Below are positions 18,672-26,982 of a DNA stretch of 64,000 nt, one piece after another. Each line of letters starts with the position of its first letter. The stretch's first letter is position 1. Both the position numbers and the translations under genes were made by a program. This stretch comes from Bacteroidota bacterium (lineage in GTDB: Bacteria > Bacteroidota > Bacteroidia > Flavobacteriales > Flavobacteriaceae): positions 152,164-216,163 of the forward strand of contig JAHJTN010000017.1 of assembly GCA_018829465.1 (NCBI GenBank), written 5' to 3'. Below the pieces are notes generated by a model. That model did no database searches. It was not told the DNA's origin and saw only the letters and a program-made list of their open reading frames with translations.

Positions 18672-19751
18672 ATGGTCCGCAAAACACTTTTAGATACGCA
18701 TATTTATTTTAAAGATGATGGTTTTCAAAACATCAATCAATATCTAACAGACAAAAAACCCTCGGTGATTTTTGTTTTGGTAGATCAAAATACGCATGAA
18801 CATTGTCTGCCCGTTTTTTTACAAAAAATAGACACCGACATCCGTATAGAAATTATTGAAATAGAAGCTGGTGAAGTTTATAAAACCATTGACACCTGCA
18901 CGGGAGTTTGGTCTGCAATTTCAGAATTGGGCGGAGACAGAAACAGTTTGCTCATCAATTTGGGCGGAGGTGTGGTCACAGACCTAGGCGGATTTGTCGC
19001 TTGCACCTTTAAGCGGGGTATTCCTTTCATACAAGTACCCACCACGCTCCTTTCTATGGTTGATGCCTCTATTGGCGGAAAAAACGGTGTCGATCTAGAT
19101 GCATTAAAAAATCAGGTGGGCTTGATCCAACAACCGAATATGATTGTCATCGATCCTGTATTTTTAAAGACATTACCCTACAATGAACTCAGAAGTGGAT
19201 TTGCCGAAATGCTCAAACACGGTCTAATCTACGATTCAAACTATTGGAAAACACTCACCAACCTTAAAGAAATTTCGAGCAAGGTGCTTTCTGCCTTTAT
19301 TGAGCCCTCTGTTCAAATTAAACAGGCAGTCGTTTCAGAAGATCCAACAGAACAAGGACTCCGAAAAATACTCAACTTCGGCCACACGCTTGGCCATGCC
19401 ATTGAATCGTATTTTTTGACGCATAAAACCAAAAAAACACTGTTGCACGGCGAAGCCATCGCCATCGGTATGATATTAGAAGCTTGGCTTTCTCATAAAA
19501 TTTGTGGTCTGCCTGAAAAATATTTTAACGAAATAGCAAACTATTTCTCTGGTCTTTATGAGGCCATCACATTCGAAAATGAAGACATCATTGCGGTGAT
19601 AGGTTTGCTCAAACACGACAAAAAAAACAGTCACGGAGCGGTTTTGTTTGTACTGTTAGAAAACATCGGACAACCGATAATTGACATTCAGGTAGATAAT
19701 AAGCTTATTATCAATGCTTTCAATAAATATAATTTGCTACAAAAAAATTAA
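18672..19751 (+). CDS. aroB: 3-dehydroquinate synthase
   Basis: Second step of the shikimate pathway: converts DAHP to 3-dehydroquinate using NAD and a divalent metal, in the cytoplasm. The 359-residue protein shows the NAD-binding glycine stretch NLGGGVVTDLGGFVACTFKRG, PTTLLSMVDASIGGKNGVD, the substrate region EMLKHGLIYD, and the metal-binding histidines in NFGHTLGHAIES and HGEAIAIGM. Its own promoter sits 20 bases upstream. The AT-rich 232-bp gap to speA suggests a separate transcript for the polyamine genes. Confidence 0.96.
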   Translation: MVRKTLLDTHIYFKDDGFQNINQYLTDKKPSVIFVLVDQNTHEHCLPVFLQKIDTDIRIEIIEIEAGEVYKTIDTCTGVWSAISELGGDRNSLLINLGGGVVTDLGGFVACTFKRGIPFIQVPTTLLSMVDASIGGKNGVDLDALKNQVGLIQQPNMIVIDPVFLKTLPYNELRSGFAEMLKHGLIYDSNYWKTLTNLKEISSKVLSAFIEPSVQIKQAVVSEDPTEQGLRKILNFGHTLGHAIESYFLTHKTKKTLLHGEAIAIGMILEAWLSHKICGLPEKYFNEIANYFSGLYEAITFENEDIIAVIGLLKHDKKNSHGAVLFVLLENIGQPIIDIQVDNKLIINAFNKYNLLQKN

Positions 19752-19983
19752 AAAAAAATCAGTTATTTATCGTTTTTTTACGTTTTTTGCATCAAAATTA
19801 CAACGTTCATAAACGATGTTTAGAAGGACCCTGATGGATAATTTTATATCAGAATATTATCAAGTTTGATTATGAATTATTTATATTACCCTTCTGTTAT
19901 TTTTACTTAAAAATCCTGTAAAATTTTTATAAATTTAATTCATCACACTTTTTTTTAGCTATTTTAGAAACTTAAAACTGTAA

Positions 19984-21375
19984 ATGAAAACCAAGTACAT
20001 AGACCTGATAGATCAAACTTATTATTTTCCCCAAGAAGAATTTTCTTTGGATAACGGCAACCTACTTTTCCACGACATCGATTTGATGGAACTTATAGAA
20101 AAATACGGTGCGCCTCTAAAATTCACCTACCTACCACAAATTTCCAACAACATCAAAAGGGCGCAAGCTTGGTTTGATAAATCTATAAAAAAACTCGATT
20201 ACAAAGGAAATTACAACTATTGCTACTGTACTAAAAGCTCTCATTTTCAGTTTGTTTTGGACGAAGTTTGTAAAAACGACGTGCATATCGAAACCTCTTC
20301 AGCCTTTGATATGGACATCGTTGAAAAGCTGCTTCAGAAGGGAAAACTAAACAAGAATACTTACGTGCTTTGTAACGGATTTAAGCGGGCACAATACATT
20401 AAAAACATTGCGAGGCTCATCAACAGCGGACACGAAAAATGCATTCCCATTATAGACAATTACGAAGAAATCAACTTGTTGGATGAAGCCATTGAAAATC
20501 CTTATCAAATAGGCATCCGAATAGCGTCGGAAGAAGAGCCCAAGTTTGAGTTCTACACCAGCCGACTCGGGATTGGCTACCGAAATATAGTGCCCTTTTA
20601 CCTGAGAGAAATCAAAGAAAATGACAAGGTGGAGCTTAAAATGCTACACTTTTTTATCAATACAGGCATTAAAGACAATTCGTATTATTGGAACGAACTC
20701 AACAAATGTTTGAAAGTCTATGTCCGGCTCAAAAAAGAGTGCCCAACGCTCGACAGCCTTAACATTGGCGGCGGCTTTCCTATAAAAAACTCCCTAGCTT
20801 TTGAATTTGATTATCCTTATATGGTGGAAGAAATTCTCAATCAGGTGAAACTTGCCTGTGAAGAAGCCGGCGTATCGGTGCCAAATATTTTCACGGAGTT
20901 TGGCAGTTTTACTGTGGGCGAAAGCGGTGGTGCCATTTACGAAGTCTTGTATCAAAAACAGCAAAACGACCGGGAAAAATGGAACATGATCAACTCTTCT
21001 TTCATCACCACACTACCCGATTCTTGGGCCATCAATAAGCGTTTTTTGATGCTGGCCGTCAACCGATGGAACGACGAATATGAGCGCGTGCTTCTGGGCG
21101 GACTCACTTGCGACAGTGACGACTATTACAATTCTGAGCAAAACATGAACGCCATTTACCTGCCCAAATTCAGACGAGACAAACCCTTATACATAGGTTT
21201 TTTCAATACGGGCGCTTACCAAGAAACCATAGGTGGCTTTGGAGGCTTGCAACACTGCCTGATACCGCATCCTAAGCATTTACTTATCGATAGAGATGCA
21301 AATGGAAAAATGACGACGACCTTATTTTCTGAAGAACAATCTTCGGATGATTTATTAAAAATTTTAGGATATTAG
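19984..21375 (+). CDS. speA: Arginine decarboxylase, Bacteroidota type (fold-III PLP)
   Basis: PLP-dependent decarboxylase converting arginine to agmatine, entry to polyamine synthesis. The 463-residue form is shorter than the 630-residue E. coli SpeA but typical of Bacteroidota. The PLP lysine lies in YCYCTKSSHFQFVL (about residue 82); later come HFFINTGIKDN, LNIGGGFP, the fold-III loop ending in EFGSFTVGESG, and the catalytic-cysteine region GGLTCDSDDYY. It starts at the ATG at 19984 behind a 232-bp AT-rich leader without a clear consensus promoter. The DHS-like gene follows after 14 bp, so the two are almost certainly co-transcribed. No agmatinase gene lies between or beside them. Confidence 0.9.
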   Translation: MKTKYIDLIDQTYYFPQEEFSLDNGNLLFHDIDLMELIEKYGAPLKFTYLPQISNNIKRAQAWFDKSIKKLDYKGNYNYCYCTKSSHFQFVLDEVCKNDVHIETSSAFDMDIVEKLLQKGKLNKNTYVLCNGFKRAQYIKNIARLINSGHEKCIPIIDNYEEINLLDEAIENPYQIGIRIASEEEPKFEFYTSRLGIGYRNIVPFYLREIKENDKVELKMLHFFINTGIKDNSYYWNELNKCLKVYVRLKKECPTLDSLNIGGGFPIKNSLAFEFDYPYMVEEILNQVKLACEEAGVSVPNIFTEFGSFTVGESGGAIYEVLYQKQQNDREKWNMINSSFITTLPDSWAINKRFLMLAVNRWNDEYERVLLGGLTCDSDDYYNSEQNMNAIYLPKFRRDKPLYIGFFNTGAYQETIGGFGGLQHCLIPHPKHLLIDRDANGKMTTTLFSEEQSSDDLLKILGY

Positions 21376-21389
21376 CAAAAACAAAACAC

Positions 21390-22370
21390 ATGAAGGGTTC
21401 CATTTCTCAATTTATCGAAAAATACTATTTACACTTCAACGCAGCCTCGCTGGTAGATGCCGCAAAAGCTTACGAAGCACAATTAGCCAAGGGGTCTAAG
21501 ATGCTCGTTTCCTTGGCTGGAGCCATGAGTACAGCCGAATTGGGTAAAATATTTGCCGAAATCATTCGACAAGACAAAGTGCACATCATTTCTTGTACGG
21601 GTGCCAACCTGGAAGAAGATCTGATGAATCTCGTGGCACACTCCCATTACAAACGCGTACCCAACTACCGCGATTTGACACCCAAAGACGAATGGGAATT
21701 GTTGGAAAAAGGACTCAACCGCGTTACAGACACTTGCATACCCGAAGAAGAAGCCTTCCGAAGACTCCAAGCACATATTTTTCAGATTTGGAAAGATGCC
21801 GAAGACAAAGGTGAACGCTATTTTCCACATGAGTTTATGTACAAACTCCTTTTGTCGGGTGTATTAGAACAATACTACGAAATAGATATTAAAGACAGTT
21901 GGATGTTTGCCGCAGCAGAAAAAAACCTGCCTATTGTTGTGCCCGGTTGGGAAGACAGTACCATGGGCAATATATTTGCTTCCTACGTCATCAAAGGAGA
22001 ACTGAAAGCATCTACTATGAAATCGGGAATTGAATATATGGCATTTCTTGCAGATTGGTACACGCAAAACGCTGCACCCGAGGTTTCCAACGGCATAGGT
22101 TTCTTTCAAATAGGCGGTGGCATTGCCGGAGATTTTCCAATTTGCGTAGTGCCTATGCTGTATCAAGATTTGGAACGGACAGACACACCTTTCTGGAGCT
22201 ATTTTTGTCAGATTTCCGATTCTACAACCAGTTATGGCTCTTACTCAGGTGCTGTGCCCAACGAAAAAATCACTTGGGGAAAACTCGATATAGACACCCC
22301 AAAATTTATTATAGAATCTGATGCAACTATTGTAGCACCACTTATATTTGCGTACTTGTTAGACATGTAA
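21390..22370 (+). CDS. Deoxyhypusine-synthase-like protein
   Basis: 326-residue member of the deoxyhypusine synthase family. Bacteria lack eIF5A, so the usual substrate is absent. The protein keeps the NAD-binding Rossmann core (MLVSLAGAMSTAELGKIFAE, ISCTGANLEEDLMNLVAHSHY), the PGWEDSTMGN region and the catalytic-lysine motif TWGKLDID near the C-terminus. Bacterial members have been linked to homospermidine or related polyamine formation. Tight coupling to speA (14-bp gap) supports a polyamine role here, with the exact product unknown. Repeat-rich DNA follows the gene. Confidence 0.88.
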   Translation: MKGSISQFIEKYYLHFNAASLVDAAKAYEAQLAKGSKMLVSLAGAMSTAELGKIFAEIIRQDKVHIISCTGANLEEDLMNLVAHSHYKRVPNYRDLTPKDEWELLEKGLNRVTDTCIPEEEAFRRLQAHIFQIWKDAEDKGERYFPHEFMYKLLLSGVLEQYYEIDIKDSWMFAAAEKNLPIVVPGWEDSTMGNIFASYVIKGELKASTMKSGIEYMAFLADWYTQNAAPEVSNGIGFFQIGGGIAGDFPICVVPMLYQDLERTDTPFWSYFCQISDSTTSYGSYSGAVPNEKITWGKLDIDTPKFIIESDATIVAPLIFAYLLDM

Positions 22371-22464
22371 AATAGTTTTTTTGACAGCAATAAAATATTC
22401 CTGTATGGAATTAGTAATCAGTTGTTATTTTTTTATACGACCATTAAAAGAAAATAAACATAAA

Positions 22465-22530
22465 CAGATGAAACGCCCATGTAAAAAGAGTAACACACAG
22501 GAATATGATTATCTTAGGGCGTTCCATCTG
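22465..22530 (+). repeat. Hairpin repeat copy R1
   Basis: CAGATGAAACGCCC pairs with GGGCGTTCCATCTG at the far end (14-bp arms, one mismatch) around a conserved core (CATGTAAAAAG..ACACAGGA..ATGATTATC). It is the first of two tandem units on the plus strand, 90 bp before R2. Its ATG opens a 26-codon frame (MKRPCK to NKNK). R1 lies between the DHS-like gene and the acidic-tail gene. Confidence 0.85.
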
Positions 22531-22554
22531 ACCAATAAAAACAAATAAAATAAA

Positions 22555-22641
22555 CAGATGAAACACCCATGTAAAAATTTTGCACACAGGGACATGATGA
22601 GTTAGGGTGTTCCATTCCTGTGCTGAGCTTGTCGAAGCATG
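22555..22641 (+). repeat. Hairpin repeat copy R2, interrupted by a second short repeat
   Basis: Same unit as R1 but with CACCC/GGGTG arms in place of CGCCC/GGGCG, a compensated change that keeps the stem. After the arm GGGTGTTCCAT about 25 bases (TCCTGTGCTGAGCTTGTCGAAG plus a repeated CAT) interrupt the unit before GACC. TGAGCTTGTCGAAG resembles a repeat found widely in bacterial intergenic DNA. The next gene's ATG (22669) follows in the position where a further unit would begin. Confidence 0.75.
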
Positions 22642-22668
22642 ACCATAAAAATCAATAAATATAAACAC

Positions 22669-23070
22669 ATGAAACGCGTTATCGTAGATTTTAAAAAACT
22701 GACCCCGGAAATCTTAACGTTATTGGTTGAAAAATATCCGGACGGATATAGCGACACAGATATTATTACATTTAAAAATGCACAAAACGAAACGGTTGAA
22801 GCCGTTGAAGTCAGAGATCAGGAAGCTATCTACCTGGTCAAAGTAAGTACGCGACTGGCCAACCGAATGGAAAATTTTGAAGAGGAAGACCAAGATGATT
22901 TTGGCTTAGACGAAGTAGCTATCAAAGATTTAGATCTTTCGGAAGAAGATGACGATGACGATGACGAACTGGTGAACACTCCCAAAACTCTCAAAAGTGA
23001 TGCGGACAACGACGACGACGACGCCGATGACTTAGATACCTTCGACGATGATGAAGATGAAGAATTGTAA
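22669..23070 (+). CDS. Conserved protein with poly-acidic C-terminal tail
   Basis: 133 residues from the ATG at 22669. A folded N-terminal part of about 75 residues (MKRVIVDFKKLTPEILTLLV, then EKYPDGYSDTDIITFKNAQ) is followed by a low-complexity tail very rich in Asp and Glu. Similar flavobacterial proteins are sometimes labelled 'DNA primase' in databases, but I see no primase motif. I start at 22669 rather than the upstream ATG at 22639, which lies in repeat-derived DNA. The first codons (ATGAAACGCG) match the hairpin-repeat arm, so the repeat seems to supply its start region. Crp/Fnr follows after 14 bp. Function unknown. Confidence 0.8.
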   Translation: MKRVIVDFKKLTPEILTLLVEKYPDGYSDTDIITFKNAQNETVEAVEVRDQEAIYLVKVSTRLANRMENFEEEDQDDFGLDEVAIKDLDLSEEDDDDDDELVNTPKTLKSDADNDDDDADDLDTFDDDEDEEL

Positions 23071-23084
23071 GCCTAAACCCCAAA

Positions 23085-23708
23085 ATGCAAATACCTGACC
23101 ATTTTACAAGCTTGTTTGAGCCAGAACTTCTCGAAGAAATTCAGCAAAGCGGTCAATTGCTCACCTTTAAGGAAAATGACATAGTCATAGATATCGGTCA
23201 GAAAATCACACACATCCCGATGCTGATTTCCGGTGCCTTAAAGGTGTTGCGCGAAGACGAAAATGGAGACGAACTCTTGCTGTATTTTTTAGAAAAAGGT
23301 GAAACCTGCGCCATGTCTTTAACTTGTTGTATGGGCAATTCTAAAAGTGGCATACGCGCCACGGCTGAGACCGATGGAAGCTTGTTGCTCATTCCCGTAG
23401 CAAAAATGGAAAAATGGCTGGCCCAATACGCCGGTTGGCGAAATTTTGTTTTTGAAACCTACAACCAACGGATGGCAGAACTTCTGAACGCTGTGGACAG
23501 CTTGGCTTTTATGAATTTAGAAGAGCGCCTCCACCAATATTTGCAGGCAAAAAAAGAAATTGCCAAAAATTCGGAAATCAGAAGTACACACCAAGAAATA
23601 GCTGCCGAACTGCACACCTCACGTGTCGTTATATCTAGACTTCTCAAGGTTCTAGAGCTGAAAGGCATCATCAAAATGCACAGAAATAAGATATCGCTTT
23701 TAAAATAG
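23085..23708 (+). CDS. Crp/Fnr-family transcriptional regulator
   Basis: 207 residues: an N-terminal cyclic-nucleotide-binding-like beta-barrel (about residues 20-120, GALKVLREDENGDELLLYFL) and a C-terminal winged-helix domain with recognition helix region RSTHQEIAAELHTSRVVISR. Scattered Cys (CAMSLTCCMG) occur in the sensor domain, but no N-terminal Fe-S cysteine set of true FNR is present. The phosphate-binding Arg signature of cAMP-binding CRP is also not evident, so the ligand is unknown. It lies 14 bp after the acidic-tail gene and 59 bp before a rhodanese gene. Confidence 0.9.
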   Translation: MQIPDHFTSLFEPELLEEIQQSGQLLTFKENDIVIDIGQKITHIPMLISGALKVLREDENGDELLLYFLEKGETCAMSLTCCMGNSKSGIRATAETDGSLLLIPVAKMEKWLAQYAGWRNFVFETYNQRMAELLNAVDSLAFMNLEERLHQYLQAKKEIAKNSEIRSTHQEIAAELHTSRVVISRLLKVLELKGIIKMHRNKISLLK

Positions 23709-23767
23709 TGTATTTGCCGTGTTAATTTTGATGAATTTCTTCGACTTATACATAAACTCACTAGGTC

Positions 23768-24139
23768 ATGAAGTCTTTAATTACATTCTCTCTTTTTTTT
23801 GTAAGCATCAGCGTTTTTTCACAAATTAGATTGCTGGAAGTTGATGAATTTAAACAAGTCGTTGGAAATAAAAACGTGCAAATCATAGATGTGCGAACAC
23901 CCTACGAATACAACAGCGGACACATACAAGGCGCGGTAAATATAGATTATTACGCATCAGACTTTGAAAAACAATTGGCGAAACTTGACAAAAACATACC
24001 CATCTATTTTTATTGTCACTCAGGGGTCAGAAGTGCCAAAGCCGCCAAAACTATGAAAGCTTTGGGTTTCACAAAAATATACGATTTAAAAGGTGGCATG
24101 GTGGCATGGAAGAAAGCGGGATTAAAAGTTTCCAGATAA
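23768..24139 (+). CDS. Exported single-domain rhodanese-like protein
   Basis: 123 residues with a signal peptide (MKSLITFSLFFVSISVFSQ) and one rhodanese domain. The active-site loop is YFYCHSGVRSAKAAK with Cys near residue 83, and the domain opens with IIDVRTPYEYNSGHIQGAVN. It probably acts in the periplasm as a sulfurtransferase or thiol-redox protein. Its position after a Crp/Fnr regulator with short spacing suggests the regulator may control it, a frequent pairing. It precedes the rpmE2 promoter. Confidence 0.9.
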   Translation: MKSLITFSLFFVSISVFSQIRLLEVDEFKQVVGNKNVQIIDVRTPYEYNSGHIQGAVNIDYYASDFEKQLAKLDKNIPIYFYCHSGVRSAKAAKTMKALGFTKIYDLKGGMVAWKKAGLKVSR

Positions 24140-24156
24140 TTTTTTTGATAATAACC

Positions 24157-24186
24157 TTGTAGAAAAAATAAAATTATTTACATTTG
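24157..24186 (+). promoter_or_regulatory. Promoter of rpmE2
   Basis: TTG at 24157-24159, 19-base spacer, TACATTTG at 24179-24186. This is an exact -7 match with ideal spacing, 25 bases before the L31 ATG. Confidence 0.6.
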
Positions 24187-24211
24187 CACCCTGAAAAAAC
24201 ACTACTCAATC

Positions 24212-24463
24212 ATGAAAAAAGGCATACATCCTGAAAATTATAGACTTGTCGCTTTTAAAGACATGTCAAATGAAGATATTTTTATCACCAAATCTACCGT
24301 TAATACACGTGAGGAAGTTGAAGTTGATGGTGTTTCTTACCCACTCGTAAAACTGGAAATATCTCGCACGTCTCACCCCTACTATACCGGTAAATCTAAA
24401 CTGGTTGACACAGCCGGACGTATCGACAAGTTCAAAAACAAATATTCAAAATTCAAAAAATAA
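24212..24463 (+). CDS. rpmE2: 50S ribosomal protein L31 type B
   Basis: 83-residue ribosomal protein L31 of the zinc-independent B type. It begins [20 protein letters not shown], has the family stretch [21 protein letters not shown] and lacks the CxxC zinc-binding pairs of type A L31. A strong promoter precedes it and a perfect bidirectional terminator follows within 20 bases, so it is a single-gene transcript. Confidence 0.97.
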   Translation: MKKGIHPENYRLVAFKDMSNEDIFITKSTVNTREEVEVDGVSYPLVKLEISRTSHPYYTGKSKLVDTAGRIDKFKNKYSKFKK

Positions 24464-24480
24464 TTGAATTTTAAACCTAT

Positions 24481-24510
24481 AAAAAGCCTTTCCGATCGGA
24501 AAGGCTTTTT
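24481..24510. terminator. Bidirectional terminator between rpmE2 and murA
   Basis: A perfect 30-base palindrome (AAAAAGCCTTTCCGA and its reverse complement) with A and T runs on both sides. It serves the convergent rpmE2 (plus) and murA (minus) genes; the murA stop is at its right edge. Confidence 0.92.
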
Positions 24511-25815
24511 TTATTCCCTTTTGATAAAGGCGCCCAAGGCCTTGAGACGGCCATCTATATTTTCATAACCGCGATCTATCTGTTCTATGTTGTGAATCGT
24601 ACTTGTACCCTTGGCTGACAATGCAGCTATGAGCAGAGACACACCTGCTCTTATATCTGGTGAACTCATAGTAGTTGCTTTGAGTTGCGACTCAAAATTA
24701 TGTCCTATGACTGTTGCCCTGTGCGGATCGCAAAGGATGATTTTAGCACCCATGTCTATGAGTTTGTCCACAAAGAAAAGCCTACTTTCAAACATCTTTT
24801 GATGAATAAGCAGGCTGCCTTTTGCCTGTGTAGCAACTACCAAAATAATACTGAGTAAGTCTGGTGTAAAACCGGGCCACGGCGCATCTGAAATGGTAAG
24901 TATGGAACCGTCTATATAATTTTGGATTTTATAATGCTTTTGCTCAGGAATATAAATATCGTCGCCAATGCGCTCCAATTTGATGCCTAATTTTTTAAAA
25001 GTTCCGGGTATGAGTCCCAGCATATCCCAACATACATCTTTAATGGTGATTTCGCTTCGCGTCATGGCTGCCAAACCTATCCAACTGCCAATTTCTATCA
25101 TATCCGGCAACAGTCTGTGGGTACATCCGCCTAAAGATTTTACGCCTTCTATGGTTAGTAGATTGCTGCCTACACCCGATATATTGGCCCCCATATTGTT
25201 CAGCATACGGCACAATTGCTGTATATATGGTTCGCAAGCTGCATTGTACACAGTTGTTTTTCCTTTGGCCAACACAGCCGCCATGACGATGTTAGCCGTA
25301 CCGGTCACAGACGCTTCGTCCAGCAACATATCTGCGCCAATGAGCTCATCTGCTTCTACACCGTAAAAATGCTCTTCCTTATTGTATCTAAAAGAAGCTC
25401 CAAGCTTGATAAATCCTTCAAAATGGGTATCTAAACGACGTCTGCCTATCTTGTCGCCACCGGGTTTGGGTATAAATCCCTTGCCGAATCTGGCCAACAA
25501 CGGCCCTACAATCATGATGGACCCACGAAGCGAACTTCCGGCTTTTTTAAAAGCGTCGGTTTGCAGATAAGAAATATCGATGGCGTCGGCTTGAAAAGTG
25601 AAATTTCCGTGGCTGTTTTTGTGCACTTTTACACCCATGTCTCTGAGCAAATCTATCAAACGATTGACGTCTATGATATCGGGCAGGTTACTAATGGTAA
25701 CAGGCTCTGAGGATAACAAAACTGCACACAACACTTGGAGTGCTTCATTTTTGGCACCTTGTGGCGTGATGCTTCCGGATAGTTTATGCCCGCCTTCAAT
25801 AATAAATGTACCCAT
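24511..25815 (-). CDS. murA: UDP-N-acetylglucosamine 1-carboxyvinyltransferase, Asp-type active site
   Basis: First committed step of peptidoglycan synthesis: transfers enolpyruvate from PEP to UDP-GlcNAc in the cytoplasm. The 434-residue EPSP-synthase-fold protein shows GAKNEALQVLCAVLL near the N-terminus with the Lys22/Asn23 pair. The loop that normally carries the catalytic and fosfomycin-alkylated Cys reads PKPGGDKIGRRRLDTHF, with Asp121 at that position. Cys-to-Asp MurA is known to be active and fosfomycin-insensitive in other bacteria. The start codon lies 3 bases from the DUF4290 stop, so murA ends a DUF493-DUF4290-murA operon. Confidence 0.96.
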   Translation of the reverse strand: MGTFIIEGGHKLSGSITPQGAKNEALQVLCAVLLSSEPVTISNLPDIIDVNRLIDLLRDMGVKVHKNSHGNFTFQADAIDISYLQTDAFKKAGSSLRGSIMIVGPLLARFGKGFIPKPGGDKIGRRRLDTHFEGFIKLGASFRYNKEEHFYGVEADELIGADMLLDEASVTGTANIVMAAVLAKGKTTVYNAACEPYIQQLCRMLNNMGANISGVGSNLLTIEGVKSLGGCTHRLLPDMIEIGSWIGLAAMTRSEITIKDVCWDMLGLIPGTFKKLGIKLERIGDDIYIPEQKHYKIQNYIDGSILTISDAPWPGFTPDLLSIILVVATQAKGSLLIHQKMFESRLFFVDKLIDMGAKIILCDPHRATVIGHNFESQLKATTMSSPDIRAGVSLLIAALSAKGTSTIHNIEQIDRGYENIDGRLKALGAFIKRE

Positions 25816-25817
25816 AG

Positions 25818-26468
25818 TTATTTAGAGAATCTTTTTTTGGACTTAGCAGCATGGCGCTTTTTGGCTATTTTGGTGGCGTCTAACGGAAATTTTTTATTTT
25901 GCCTTTTGAGTTCTTCTGATTCCGTCAATGTCTCGTTCTTTACTTTAAGATCGATTTTCCCGTCGGATATTTCAAAGAGATGGTTAAAAATCACATCGTC
26001 CTCCACACTGTCCTTGTTCCAAACCAGAAACGATTTTTTCATTTGGGTAGCGATGTTTACTTCAAGTGCATCGCGTTTGGGGCCTTTTTCCCAACTCAGG
26101 GCTACTTGTATCATTTCTCTGATGATGTTGCCGTAAAACCTAAATTTGGTAAGCTGTTTCGGATACGACAAAGTCTCAGGTTTCTCAGATAAAACTTCCG
26201 GGTTTAATTTGGGAAACGGACAATCTACATCTAACTGAAAACGCGACATGATAAAAAGTTGGTCCCACAATTTGTGCTGAAAATCAGTCACATCTCTCAG
26301 GTGAGGGTTTAAATTACCCATCACGCCTATGATAGACTTGGCTACTTTGTTGCGCTCCACAGGATCTTCTATACTTATGGCATAGTCAACCATTTTTTGA
26401 ATATGGCGACCATATTCCGGAATAATTAGCGTTTCGCGCTCTGTGTTGTATTCTAAATCTTGTTCCAA
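25818..26468 (-). CDS. DUF4290 family protein
   Basis: Conserved Bacteroidota protein of unknown function, about 216 residues. Family stretches seen are EYNTERETLIIPEYGRHIQK, MVDYAISIEDPVERNKVAKS, MGNLNPHLRDVTDFQHKLWD and a basic Lys-rich tail (KRHAAKSKKRFSK). The frame is open to an ATG at 26540, but that overlaps the DUF493 gene by 50 bp and adds unconserved residues. The TTG at 26468, just before EQDLEYNTERE, fits the family N-terminus better; this start is my inference. It sits between DUF493 and murA on the same strand, 3 bp from murA. Confidence 0.88.
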   Translation of the reverse strand: MEQDLEYNTERETLIIPEYGRHIQKMVDYAISIEDPVERNKVAKSIIGVMGNLNPHLRDVTDFQHKLWDQLFIMSRFQLDVDCPFPKLNPEVLSEKPETLSYPKQLTKFRFYGNIIREMIQVALSWEKGPKRDALEVNIATQMKKSFLVWNKDSVEDDVIFNHLFEISDGKIDLKVKNETLTESEELKRQNKKFPLDATKIAKKRHAAKSKKRFSK

Positions 26469-26490
26469 ATCTGAAATTTTATTGGTTTGT

Positions 26491-26817
26491 TTATAAAAGT
26501 ATAACGTCTCCCAACGCAGCCACTTGTTTGTATTTTTCAATAACCGCTTCGGGTGATGACATCACCAAATGTACAGAAACGCTGGTGTAATTACCTTTGC
26601 CCGAACTACGTGTTTTGATAACGGCACCCATGTTGTCAAACATGTTCTCTATTGAGCTAATCAACTCTTGATTCGATTTTACAATGAATTTATACAGGTA
26701 TTGAGACGGCCATTCTGTGCTTTTTTCCAATTCTGTTTCTAGTCTTTTGTAAAAGGCATCCGCCGATTCGCTTTCCTGCATTGTTCTGTACGTATTTAGA
26801 AATCTTCTGTCTGTCAA
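26491..26817 (-). CDS. DUF493 family protein
   Basis: Small cytoplasmic protein of the DUF493 (YbeD-like, ferredoxin-like fold) family, 108 residues or 96 if the second Met (26781, MQESESADAFYKRLE) is the start. Typical features are the WPSQYLYKFIVKS segment, the central SVHLVMSSPEAVIEKYKQVA and the ending VILL. In proteobacteria YbeD resembles a regulatory ACT-like domain, but no function is established here. It is first in the run DUF493-DUF4290-murA and faces the divergent AAA ATPase gene. Confidence 0.85.
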   Translation of the reverse strand: MTDRRFLNTYRTMQESESADAFYKRLETELEKSTEWPSQYLYKFIVKSNQELISSIENMFDNMGAVIKTRSSGKGNYTSVSVHLVMSSPEAVIEKYKQVAALGDVILL

Positions 26818-26982
26818 AGTTCAGCAAATTTACACAAATTATTTATTTTAAACTTTGTAGGGAAAATTTTAATCTTTTAACAAGGCTTCTTATAAAATGT
26901 GTATAAAATGCGTGGTTTATTAACGCATCACAACAGCCAATTTTGTACTATTGCTACAATAAAAAAACAATTTTCAACGAAT

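Noticed and set aside
22444..22668. 74-codon minus-strand frame over hairpin repeats R1 and R2
   Set aside because: It is the reverse reading of the repeats; similar 'FTWAFHLF' frames appear at every copy, so it reflects the repeat, not a gene.
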